A DNA stretch of 39,241 nt, from assembly GCA_024698925.1 (NCBI GenBank), contig JAILQO010000054.1:1-39241 (forward strand), read 5' to 3'. Numbering within the stretch: position 1 is the stretch's first letter; every line of letters begins with the position of its first letter. The DNA comes from Bacteroidaceae bacterium (lineage in GTDB: Bacteria > Bacteroidota > Bacteroidia > Bacteroidales > Bacteroidaceae). The notes under the pieces were generated by a model. That model did no database searches, was not told the origin of the DNA, and saw nothing but the letters and a program-made list of their open reading frames with translations. The position numbers and the translations under genes were made by a program. Of the stretch, positions 15,116 through 23,012 are shown piece by piece.

Positions 15116-15543
15116 TAAGCTAATGCGGAAAGGTCGTTCTCGTCAATACTCTTGAGATGATTATCTCTAATGACAGCAGCAGCCTTCTCGTTATCGTCCG
15201 TGCGGAAGATGAGGATTCCCTTACCACGCAACAGGAACGAATACATGTAGGTAATGCTGATGCCGGCCTCACTGAAAGCCTTAACAGCTTCAGCAGCGCG
15301 GCCGGGCTGGTCGTCAATCTCGATGGCAAAGACTCCGCTGAGAGCAACGGCCACATTGGCATTCTTTAACTCTTCGCAAGCGCGTAGAGGTTCACTACAT
15401 ATCAAACGATAGATGCCATACTCTGCTGTATCAGCAATTGTTGAAGCAATAATTTGAATATTTGCTTCCTTCAAGGCGTCAAGAACCTTAATAAGTGTAC
15501 CTGAACGGTTCTCAATAAAGATGGATAGTTGATGGATAGTCAT
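15115..15543 (-). CDS. Tandem ACT-domain protein
   Basis: 142 aa, two ACT repeats: 4-70 ('QLSIFIENRSGTLIKVLDAL') and 72-140 ('VFAIEIDDQPGRAAEAVKAF'). ACT domains bind amino acids. A stand-alone tandem-ACT gene beside phenylacetate-CoA ligase is a recurrent arrangement. Inference: it senses an aromatic amino acid or tunes the neighbouring ligases. It has no DNA-binding or catalytic domain. Third gene of the paaK operon. Confidence 0.88.
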   Translation of the reverse strand: MTIHQLSIFIENRSGTLIKVLDALKEANIQIIASTIADTAEYGIYRLICSEPLRACEELKNANVAVALSGVFAIEIDDQPGRAAEAVKAFSEAGISITYMYSFLLRGKGILIFRTDDNEKAAAVIRDNHLKSIDENDLSALA

Positions 15544-15559
15544 GATTCCTTATTATTGT

Positions 15560-15593
15560 CGTTATTACGTTATTTCGTTATCACGTTATTACG
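15560..15593. repeat. Four tandem copies of an 8-bp unit between paaK and the ACT gene
   Basis: CGTTATTA, CGTTATTT, CGTTATCA, CGTTATTA then CG (15560-15593): four 8-base units differing only at the last two positions. It occupies most of the 54-bp spacer. Confidence 0.8.
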
Positions 15594-15597
15594 AAAA

Positions 15598-16917
15598 CTA
15601 TTGGTAAACCTTACGTTTATCAACCACACGGACAGCCTTACCCTCGCTGACGGGCAGCGAACCTTTAGCTACGAGTTTAACGATGGGCGTAAGCAGGATT
15701 TCATCCTTCAAGCGACGACGGATCTCACGCTCAAGGGCTTGCAGCTGGTTATAGTCATCAGTAGGCTGTGCCAACTCCACTTCAACTGTCATATTATCAT
15801 TCTCCTCGTCAGTTGTGAGCGTGATGAGGTAGTTGCTGGCAAGCTCTGAGAACTGCATCAAAATCTTCTCAATCTGGATGGGGAAGATATTGACGCCGCG
15901 AAGCACCATCATATCATCCGAACGACCACGCATTCTATCAAGACGAATATGGTTGCGGCCACAGGGACAAGTGCGACCTAAGACACGCGTCAAGTCACGA
16001 GTGCGATAACGCAAGAGCGGCATGGCCTCACGGCAGAGAGTCGTAAGCACCAGTTCGCCAATCTCACCGTCGGGTACGGGCTCAAGGGTCTCAGGATCGA
16101 CAATCTCTACGATGTAATAGTCCTCCCAAAAATGCAAACCGTTCTGTTCGGGACACTCAAATCCGACACCTGGGCCACACATCTCGCTCATGCCAAATGA
16201 ATTGTAAGCCTTCACGCCCATCATATCCTCGATACGCTTGCGCTGCTCTTCTGAATGAGGCTCTGCACCGATGGCCAAAACCTTCAGCTTTGTATCGCGC
16301 CGCGGATCAACGCCTTCCTCTTTCATCACCTCATAAAGACGGGTAACGTAACTGGGAACTGCATGTATAGCAGTGGTACCAAAGTCCTTGATAAATTTGA
16401 TTTGTCGCAACGAGTTTCCTGCAGCAGCAGGAACGGTCAACATTCCCAGTCGTTCAGCACCATATTGAAAGCCAAGGCCACCCGTGAACATTCCATAGCC
16501 AGAGGAATTCTGGAACACGTCGTCAGGACGAAGGCCAACCATCCAAAGGTTGCGAGCCACCTGATTGGCCCATTCATCCAAGTCCTTTTGGGTATGCAGG
16601 ATAACAGTCGGATTTCCGGTAGTGCCACTGGAAGAGTGAAGGCGCACACAATCACGCAAAGGTACACAAGACATACCGAAAGGATATGTATCGCGCAGAT
16701 CCTGCTTTGTCGTAAACGGCAGTTTGCGTACATCAGCCAACGTCTTAATGTCTTCGGGTGTGATACCTGCTTCTGCAAATTTCTTGCGATAAAACTCATT
16801 GTTCATACAGTGGCGCACAGTCTTCTGCAGACGTTCCAATTGCAACGCCTCAATCTGTTCACGCGTCAGAGTTTCAAATTCAGGGTTAAAGTAAGGTCCC
16901 TCGTGAATTACACTCAT
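15598..16917 (-). CDS. paaK: Phenylacetate-CoA ligase (first copy)
   Basis: 439 aa, an ANL-superfamily adenylate-forming enzyme of PaaK type. Seen: 'LPFTTKQDLRDTYPFG', the P-loop SSSGTTGNPT (95-104), 'YNSFGMSEMCGPGVGFEC', 'LLRYRTRDLT' and 'GRSDDMMVLRGVNIFPIQIE' (hinge region). The Cys pair 'TCPCGRNHIRLDRM' is also typical. It activates arylacetates with ATP and CoA, or runs in reverse to yield ATP in fermentation. It lies 14 bases downstream of a second ligase; the two share architecture but are clearly diverged, so they may prefer different arylacetates (phenyl-, hydroxyphenyl- or indoleacetate). Confidence 0.93.
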   Translation of the reverse strand: MSVIHEGPYFNPEFETLTREQIEALQLERLQKTVRHCMNNEFYRKKFAEAGITPEDIKTLADVRKLPFTTKQDLRDTYPFGMSCVPLRDCVRLHSSSGTTGNPTVILHTQKDLDEWANQVARNLWMVGLRPDDVFQNSSGYGMFTGGLGFQYGAERLGMLTVPAAAGNSLRQIKFIKDFGTTAIHAVPSYVTRLYEVMKEEGVDPRRDTKLKVLAIGAEPHSEEQRKRIEDMMGVKAYNSFGMSEMCGPGVGFECPEQNGLHFWEDYYIVEIVDPETLEPVPDGEIGELVLTTLCREAMPLLRYRTRDLTRVLGRTCPCGRNHIRLDRMRGRSDDMMVLRGVNIFPIQIEKILMQFSELASNYLITLTTDEENDNMTVEVELAQPTDDYNQLQALEREIRRRLKDEILLTPIVKLVAKGSLPVSEGKAVRVVDKRKVYQ

Positions 16918-16931
16918 AATTGATTATAAGA

Positions 16932-18239
16932 TTATAGTTTACGCTTATCAATGACATGAGCGCTCTTTCCTTGACTGCGCTCAATGGTGTTGGGTGCTTT
17001 CAGCTGCACCTTTGCAGAGATGCTGAGCACGCTCTTGAGCTTAGCCGCGAGCTTCTTTTCCAACTGATCAACAGCCGCCGGCGTATCGAAGACACCCGTG
17101 AAGAACTCCTGACGTATCTCCACCTGAACCTGCAACGTATCGAGGTTGTTGACACGATCAACAATCAACATGTAACGTGGTGCGAATTCCGGCATCGACA
17201 GTACAACGCTCTCCACCTGTGAGGGGAAGACGTTGATACCACGAATGATCAACATATCATCCGAACGGCCCTCGATGCGTCCCATACGGACATTGGTGCG
17301 GCCACAGTCACAAGTACCCGGCAGCAGCGAACAGAGGTCACGTGTACGATAGCGCAGGACGGGCATACCTTCTTTGGTCAGCGTAGTGAACACCAATTCA
17401 CCCGTCTGTCCGTTAGGCAGCGGCTCCAGCGTTGTCGGATTAATGATCTCGGGGAAGAAATGATCCTCATTGATATGCGAGCCATGCTGCATCTGACATT
17501 CATAGCTCACACTCGGCCCCATCACTTCAGACAAGCCATAAATATTGTATCCTTTCAGTCCGAGACGTTCCTCGATTTCCTTACGCATGTTCTCCGTCCA
17601 AGGCTCTGCACCAAAAGCTCCTATACGCAGTTTGATATCCTCCTTGCGGATGCCTAGTTTATCCATCGTCTCGGCCAAATAGAGAGCGTAGGAAGGCGTA
17701 CAGGCAATACCGGTGATGCCTAAGTCGCGAATGAGTTTCAAGTGCTTCTCCGTGTTACCTGTACCTGCAGGGATGACAGAGGCGCCAAGATGTTCCACAC
17801 CATAGTGTGCGCCTAAACCGCCCGTAAAGAGGCCATAGCCGTAGGCCACGGAGAAAATGTCCTCGCGCGTGACACCGTAAGCTGTCAGACATCGCGCCAT
17901 ACACTCACTCCAGACACCAATGTCTTTGCGCGTATAACCCACAATCGTGGGGTTACCCGTCGTTCCACTGGAAGCATGCACACGAATGATCTCACTCTGC
18001 GGTGCTGCCTGCAAACCAAAAGGATAGTTGTCACGCAAATCCTTCTTGGTCGTGAAGGGAAGATTACGAATATCCTCGATGGTCTGGATGTCATCTGGTC
18101 GGATATCCATTTCTTGAAGTTTGTTACGATAAAAGGGCACATTATGATAAACGTACTCCACAATCTTGCGGAGTCGTTTGCCCTGGAGCTCGCTCATCTC
18201 GTCGCGGCTCATGCATTCTTTGTTAGGGTTCCAAATCAT
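16932..18239 (-). CDS. paaK: Phenylacetate-CoA ligase (second copy)
   Basis: 435 aa from the ATG at 18239 (MIWNPNKECMSRDEMSEL). The frame runs 47 codons further upstream, but a promoter element (complement of 18275-18282) lies inside that extension, and only the shorter form has family length. Motifs: 'LPFTTKKDLRDNYPFG', ASSGTTGNPT (89-98), 'YNIYGLSEVMGPSVSYEC', 'CDCGRTNVRMGRIEGRSDDM' and 'RGINVFPSQVE'. Same reaction as the other copy: arylacetate + ATP + CoA to arylacetyl-CoA. First gene of the paaK-paaK-ACT-EEP operon. Confidence 0.92.
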   Translation of the reverse strand: MIWNPNKECMSRDEMSELQGKRLRKIVEYVYHNVPFYRNKLQEMDIRPDDIQTIEDIRNLPFTTKKDLRDNYPFGLQAAPQSEIIRVHASSGTTGNPTIVGYTRKDIGVWSECMARCLTAYGVTREDIFSVAYGYGLFTGGLGAHYGVEHLGASVIPAGTGNTEKHLKLIRDLGITGIACTPSYALYLAETMDKLGIRKEDIKLRIGAFGAEPWTENMRKEIEERLGLKGYNIYGLSEVMGPSVSYECQMQHGSHINEDHFFPEIINPTTLEPLPNGQTGELVFTTLTKEGMPVLRYRTRDLCSLLPGTCDCGRTNVRMGRIEGRSDDMLIIRGINVFPSQVESVVLSMPEFAPRYMLIVDRVNNLDTLQVQVEIRQEFFTGVFDTPAAVDQLEKKLAAKLKSVLSISAKVQLKAPNTIERSQGKSAHVIDKRKL

Positions 18240-18274
18240 TTCTGTTTTTGTGTTGAGATTGGTTGAATCCCGCA

Positions 18275-18282
18275 CAAAAGTA
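18275..18282 (-). promoter_or_regulatory. -7 element of the paaK operon
   Basis: Minus strand TACTTTTG, matching TAnnTTTG, about 36 bases before the chosen start. It places the transcript start inside the open upstream extension of the ORF and so supports the shorter protein. Confidence 0.6.
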
Positions 18283-18388
18283 CGACTTTTTCTGTATTTA
18301 GAGGCATAAAGTGACAAAAGAATCACGAAAAAACGCAAAATAATGCCTATTTGTTGCCGAAAGACCGCTTGGATTGGCAAAAAGCATC

Positions 18389-18416
18389 AAAAAAAGGAGC
18401 CACGCGGGCTCCTTTT
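18389..18416 (-). terminator. Terminator after the symporter gene
   Basis: AAAAGGAGCC (18392-18401) pairs with GGCTCCTTTT (18407-18416), 5-base loop; on the minus strand a run of seven T follows. It separates the ior/porin/symporter transcript from the paaK operon. Confidence 0.88.
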
Positions 18417-18456
18417 CCTTAGTAATTCGTATGATGATAGAATCAGATTCTGCCAT

Positions 18457-19980
18457 TTACTTTTTGTAGCACTCAAAGATACTGGCGACATTGTCTGCAG
18501 GCATCTTCTTCGTGAAGAGACTGACAAGCCAGACGACGGGGAATCCACCCAACATAGCGATGGCACCACAGTTGATCGGATTGATAGGATTACCCGCCAG
18601 CATATTGATGACCGTTAAGCCTACACCCCAGCTGAAGCAAGCCCATACCGCAGCAGGCGTGACACCTCGCCAGTATAGTCCCAACATGAAAGGAGCCAAA
18701 AAAGCACCAGCCAAAGCGCCCCATGAGATACCCATGAGTTGAGCGATGAATGTGGGAGGATTCAGAGCAATCATCAGCGAGATGACAATGAAGAATACAA
18801 TAAGGACACGCATTACCACCACCTTGCGACGCTCAATCTTCTCTGCCACGATGTCGTCGATGCTACCTTCCTCAACCTCACCCGGCAACGATTTCTTATC
18901 GCGATAAATCAGGTCAAGCGTCATCGTAGAAGAGGACGTGAGCACAAGGGAAGCCAATGTGGACATAGAAGCAGAAAGTACCAATAACACAACAAGTGCG
19001 ATGAGCGCATCTGGCAAAGTCACCAGCATGGAAGGTACAATGGAGTCAAAAGCAATCTTCCCGTTTTCCGCGATGACTGGGTCATAGAGTCGTCCGAAGC
19101 CACCCAAGAAGTAGCAACCACCCGCCACAATAAAGGCGAAGATAGTACTAATGATTGTTCCGCGACGGATAGCACTCTCGTCTGTAATGCTGTAGAACTT
19201 GCCCACCATCTGCGGCAGACCCATCGTTCCAAGCGACGTCAGGATGACAACACCCAACAATCCCCAGGGATCAGGACCAAACCACGAAGCAAAGCCACCG
19301 TTCACAGCTGCATCAGCATCAGATGGCAAAGTCGCCAATTTCTCGACAGCAGCCGTGAAACCACCTTGCGAAGCCAATACGGCAAAAATGACCGTCACAA
19401 TACCAAAGAGCATGATGATACCCTGAATAAAGTCGTTCATGGCCGTTGCCTTATAACCACCAAAAATCACATAAATAGCGGTGAAGGCAGCCATCCCAAT
19501 CACGCAATATTCGTAAGGAATACCAAATCCCATCTCAAAGAGCGTGGAGATACCCTTATAGACACCGGCGGTATAGGGAATCAAGAACACGAAGGCGATA
19601 ATGCTGGCGACAACACGCAAGCTCTGACTATCGTAACGTGTGCCAAAGAAATCAGGCATCGTACGACTCTCTATGTGCTGCGTCATCAGTTTGGTACGAC
19701 GTCCAAGCAAAAGCCAGGCCAACAACGAACCAATAACGGCATTACCCACACCTATCCACGTAGAGGAAAGGCCATACTTCCATCCAAACTGTCCCGCATA
19801 ACCAACGAAAACGACAGCAGAAAAATAACTTGTACCATAGGCAAAAGCGGTGAGCCAGGGACCTACCGCGCGACCGCCGAGGACAAAACCATCAACGGAT
19901 TTGGCCTGTTTATGGGAATAAACGCCCACGCCGACCATCACGGCCAAGAATACGATGGTCAGAAAAACTTTGATAAACAC
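18457..19980 (-). CDS. Sodium:solute symporter (SSS family)
   Basis: 507 aa, about 13 transmembrane helices. SSS signatures: 'SVDGFVLGGRAVGPWLTAFA', 'GTSYFSAVVFVGYAGQFGWK', 'FGGYKATAMNDFIQGIIMLF' and 'LVLLVLSASMSTLASLVLTS', the last carrying the conserved Ser residues of the second Na+ site. The substrate is not readable; relatives carry organic acids, amino acids or sugars. It lies behind iorA-iorB-aminotransferase-porin and before two arylacetate-CoA ligases, so uptake of arylacetates or aromatic acids is a reasonable inference. It ends 40 bases before a strong terminator. Confidence 0.9.
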   Translation of the reverse strand: MFIKVFLTIVFLAVMVGVGVYSHKQAKSVDGFVLGGRAVGPWLTAFAYGTSYFSAVVFVGYAGQFGWKYGLSSTWIGVGNAVIGSLLAWLLLGRRTKLMTQHIESRTMPDFFGTRYDSQSLRVVASIIAFVFLIPYTAGVYKGISTLFEMGFGIPYEYCVIGMAAFTAIYVIFGGYKATAMNDFIQGIIMLFGIVTVIFAVLASQGGFTAAVEKLATLPSDADAAVNGGFASWFGPDPWGLLGVVILTSLGTMGLPQMVGKFYSITDESAIRRGTIISTIFAFIVAGGCYFLGGFGRLYDPVIAENGKIAFDSIVPSMLVTLPDALIALVVLLVLSASMSTLASLVLTSSSTMTLDLIYRDKKSLPGEVEEGSIDDIVAEKIERRKVVVMRVLIVFFIVISLMIALNPPTFIAQLMGISWGALAGAFLAPFMLGLYWRGVTPAAVWACFSWGVGLTVINMLAGNPINPINCGAIAMLGGFPVVWLVSLFTKKMPADNVASIFECYKK

Positions 19981-20024
19981 GACAATAGTATTTGACGATT
20001 TGACAATTTACAATTTTAGCATGC

Positions 20025-21107
20025 TTAGAAGGCCACTTGCATCTGTGCCTGCAACTTGTTGTAGTCGGGACCGAAGTTACTGCCACAGATACAACGGGTA
20101 TATTGCAACTGCAGACGGCACTTCTTGTAGAACCAGTACTGAATACCTATCGTACCGTTGGCCTGTTTCCACCCGATCACGTCCTTGTTATAGTCGAAAT
20201 AGTCACCGCTGGCAACGACATCCAGACCATCCACAAGAGGCACAACAGCCGTGAGGTAACCACCTTGACTGATGACGCCACCATCCTTGCCGCCCAACCA
20301 TTCACCACGTAGGCTGATGGGACGTGCTTCCTTATATTTGGCAGGGGCAAAACTGCCAAACTTATACTCAACGCCTGCGGAATAACGATTACGACGATAA
20401 TTATCTCCCACAGCTATGCCGTTATTCCAAGCAGCGGTGCCGATTGCGTGCCCCGTACCCAGTTGGCCGGTTGTGACAAACCGTAGTCCAGGGATAGGAC
20501 GATACTCCAAATGCAGCTGATAGTCCTTATCGGTGTTATTGTCAACACGGTTGATTCCGGCACCACTCATGATGGCAGCCTCATAATAGAACTGTCCCTT
20601 GAACAAGTCACCATAGACCTTCAAACCGAGATCACGTCCATAATTGACTCCATGCATAGGATCGCTACCGCAGCCTGTCAAATAGGTAACACCCTGCGAG
20701 CAGACATCTACCAGTTCCAGTGTGGTTGGCGACATGGGATTCTCAATGGTGAGGGAGTTCTTGAACTGACCCAGACGCACAGTCATCGCACTATTCTTAG
20801 TTACACGGAAGTCTGAATAGAATTCCTGAACGACGCTATTAAAGTCCGTCATAAAGAGGAACGACCAACGATCCGTAATGCGCGCCTTGGCCCAAAAGAG
20901 TGTCCGCTTCAGGTTATAGCTGTTGGTCTCGTTACCGCCCTTGTTGTTCCAGTCAAAGCCGGCCTGCGCATAGCCATTGAACGTAAAGCGGGAGGTCAAC
21001 TCATCGTTCCAGTCAATCTCTTCCTGGGCTTGCGCTGCGCTATTGGCTACAAAAAGCATCGCCAGGGCTGCGCCCAAGAGCAATGCGTGTTTTCTGATTT
21101 GGTTCAT
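20025..21107 (-). CDS. Outer-membrane porin (phosphate-selective porin O/P-like)
   Basis: 360 aa from the ATG at 21107 (MNQIRKHALLLGAALAMLFV..., signal peptide ending about AQAQ). The frame extends upstream into the aminotransferase gene, but that start would bury the signal peptide. The mature part has alternating beta-strand patterns ('FTFNGYAQAGFDWN', 'VRLGQFKNSLTIENPMSP', 'GLKVYGDLFKGQFYYEAAIM') and ends in Phe (QMQVAF), as outer-membrane barrels do. It sits between an aminotransferase and an inner-membrane symporter, so it may form the outer step of the same uptake route. The substrate is unknown. Confidence 0.85.
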   Translation of the reverse strand: MNQIRKHALLLGAALAMLFVANSAAQAQEEIDWNDELTSRFTFNGYAQAGFDWNNKGGNETNSYNLKRTLFWAKARITDRWSFLFMTDFNSVVQEFYSDFRVTKNSAMTVRLGQFKNSLTIENPMSPTTLELVDVCSQGVTYLTGCGSDPMHGVNYGRDLGLKVYGDLFKGQFYYEAAIMSGAGINRVDNNTDKDYQLHLEYRPIPGLRFVTTGQLGTGHAIGTAAWNNGIAVGDNYRRNRYSAGVEYKFGSFAPAKYKEARPISLRGEWLGGKDGGVISQGGYLTAVVPLVDGLDVVASGDYFDYNKDVIGWKQANGTIGIQYWFYKKCRLQLQYTRCICGSNFGPDYNKLQAQMQVAF

Positions 21108-21132
21108 TGTTAATTTTGTGTGTTTTGTTTGT

Positions 21133-22443
21133 TTATTGATTGTTCTCCTCAAAGATTGCCATACGTTCTTCGAGCTGTGCATATTGATGGTCTTCAATGA
21201 AGGAGGTGCAGACACGCAACCCTTCTTGATGCGAACCTGTTGTGATCAAACAGATAGCGGATACACCATAATACATTAATTCGCGCGCGAGCTCACCGCT
21301 GGTCATCTTCTTGTAACCGATGGTGAAATAGAAGCCGTCTGCCACAGGGCGGTCGAGGTCGCGGTCATAGACCACATGGAAGCCGTGGCGGAGGAATATC
21401 TCCTTGAGTTTCTTCGCCCGTTCGCCATAAACCTTCACCTCTTCGCGGAAACGATACTCACCATCACAAGCGGCACGGAACATAGCCGCCAACGCGTACT
21501 GGGCCGAATGGCTGGTTCCACTACTCAGAGCATAGAGCATGCGTGTGGAGAACACAAGTCCAAAGGGAAGACCTTCGTAACGTGCACCGAGGTCATCGTA
21601 ATGACGATGGAACAATTGATCACTAATGCACACGACTCCAATGCGCTCACCAGCATATGAGAAGGCCTTGGAGCCGCTAATCAGCAGCATATAGTTATCA
21701 GTATATCGGGCTACAGTAGGCTGATAAGGAGGCTCAAACGGCACACTCAAATCCTGTCGGAAATCCATGGCAAAGTATGCCAGGTCTTCCATGATTATCG
21801 TGTCATATTGAGTTGCCAATTCGCCAATCGTCTGCAATTCACTTTCCGTGAGACACACCCATGAAGGGTTGTTAGGATTGGAGTAAACGATAGCGCAGAT
21901 ATTGCCCTTCGAGAGATAGCTCTCCAGCTTGCCACGCAACTTATCGCCCCGATAGTCATAGACATCAAAGGTTTCGTACTTCACGCCCTGTACCTGCAAC
22001 TGCATTTTCTGCACAGGGAAACCCGGATCTATAAACAGGACAGTATCCTTCTTCTTGTCAGCTTGCGAGCATGTGAGGAACGAGGCAAAGGTGCCCTGCA
22101 TCGAACCACATACGGGAACACAGCCTTCCGCTGCGATATCTACGCCGATAAATGCTTTTACAAAACGTGAGGCCTGTTTCTTCAGCTCGGGGTAGCCCTG
22201 AATATCTGGATAGCTGTGAGCGATACCATCCTGGAGTGCTTTAATTTGAGCATCCACACCTACCTTAGCTGCAGGGAGGCCAGGAATACCCATCTCCATT
22301 TTGATGAACTCTACCCCACTCTCCTTCTCTGCCATCGCCGCCACCTGCTTGACCTCGCGGATAGTAGCCTTGGCAAAGTTCTGAATACCCATTTGGGCAA
22401 TCAGTCCGTCAACAAGCTCTTTCTTAATAGGAGTCTGCATCAT
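21133..22443 (-). CDS. PLP-dependent aminotransferase, class I/II fold
   Basis: 436 aa. Fold-type I motifs: 'GSMQGTFASFL' (cofactor phosphate region), 'YSNPNNPSW', 'EDLAYFAMDFR' and the PLP lysine in 'ISGSKAFSYAGERIGVV'. The ATG overlaps the iorB stop (ATGA), showing tight coupling to the indolepyruvate oxidoreductase. Likely task: interconvert aromatic amino acids and arylpyruvates (phenylpyruvate, hydroxyphenylpyruvate, indolepyruvate), feeding or draining IorAB. The amino donor is unknown; the omega-amidase at the head of the operon suggests glutamine may be used. Confidence 0.88.
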   Translation of the reverse strand: MMQTPIKKELVDGLIAQMGIQNFAKATIREVKQVAAMAEKESGVEFIKMEMGIPGLPAAKVGVDAQIKALQDGIAHSYPDIQGYPELKKQASRFVKAFIGVDIAAEGCVPVCGSMQGTFASFLTCSQADKKKDTVLFIDPGFPVQKMQLQVQGVKYETFDVYDYRGDKLRGKLESYLSKGNICAIVYSNPNNPSWVCLTESELQTIGELATQYDTIIMEDLAYFAMDFRQDLSVPFEPPYQPTVARYTDNYMLLISGSKAFSYAGERIGVVCISDQLFHRHYDDLGARYEGLPFGLVFSTRMLYALSSGTSHSAQYALAAMFRAACDGEYRFREEVKVYGERAKKLKEIFLRHGFHVVYDRDLDRPVADGFYFTIGYKKMTSGELARELMYYGVSAICLITTGSHQEGLRVCTSFIEDHQYAQLEERMAIFEENNQ

Positions 22444-23012
22444 GACTGAGCCTCCTTTCCAAGAGCCAGCGCTTTGACGTTTGCTTCCACGATGGCGTCG
22501 CCCTTACGGGCAAATACTCTACGAACGGCAGCCTCGATTTTGTCGTAGTCAATACCAAGCGCTTTCTGGGCAGCGCCGAGAAGGATCACATTCGCCGAGC
22601 GAGGTATGCCGTTGTCCTTAGCCAGCTGCTCAATGTCAATACAGATGACGTTTGGAAGCTTTTCAAGCTCTTTCTTAACATTCTCTATCTCAGGATAATT
22701 CGGAATATTAACAAAAGGAACACTTGAAGTAATCACCCACCCCTCTTTATTCAGGTAAGGCAGATAGCGCAACGCCTCCATGGGCTCCATTGAGATAATG
22801 ACATCAGCACCTCCTTTTGAAATCAGATCGCTGGCAATAGGGTTGCTACTGATGCGCAAGTTGCTCTGCACGTCACCGCCACGCTGACTCATTCCGTGCA
22901 CCTCGGCCTGCTTGATATAGAGATTCTCATTCATGGCTGCTTCGCCGATGATAGTGGCAATACTGAGGATACCTTGTCCTCCTACACCACAGAGTATGAT
23001 ATCTGTTTTCAT
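22440..23012 (-). CDS. iorB: Indolepyruvate oxidoreductase, beta subunit
   Basis: 190 aa, the gamma-domain type of 2-oxoacid:ferredoxin oxidoreductases. 'DIILCGVGGQGILSIATIIG' and 'AEVHGMSQRGGDVQSNLRIS' are diagnostic. It pairs with IorA to convert arylpyruvate + CoA + oxidised ferredoxin to arylacetyl-CoA + CO2, reversibly. Its start overlaps the iorA stop and its stop overlaps the aminotransferase start (ATGA both times), so all three are coupled. Confidence 0.95.
   Translation of the reverse strand: MKTDIILCGVGGQGILSIATIIGEAAMNENLYIKQAEVHGMSQRGGDVQSNLRISSNPIASDLISKGGADVIISMEPMEALRYLPYLNKEGWVITSSVPFVNIPNYPEIENVKKELEKLPNVICIDIEQLAKDNGIPRSANVILLGAAQKALGIDYDKIEAAVRRVFARKGDAIVEANVKALALGKEAQS

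Noticed and set aside
15560..15593. Tandem repeat as a CRISPR array
   Set aside because: Units are 8 bases with no spacers; it is a simple tandem repeat.
18240..18380. 47-codon N-terminal extension of the second PaaK
   Set aside because: It contains a TAnnTTTG promoter element and makes the protein longer than the family; the ATG at 18239 gives a normal start.
21108..21215. 36-codon N-terminal extension of the porin
   Set aside because: It overlaps the aminotransferase gene and would put a signal peptide in the middle of the protein.
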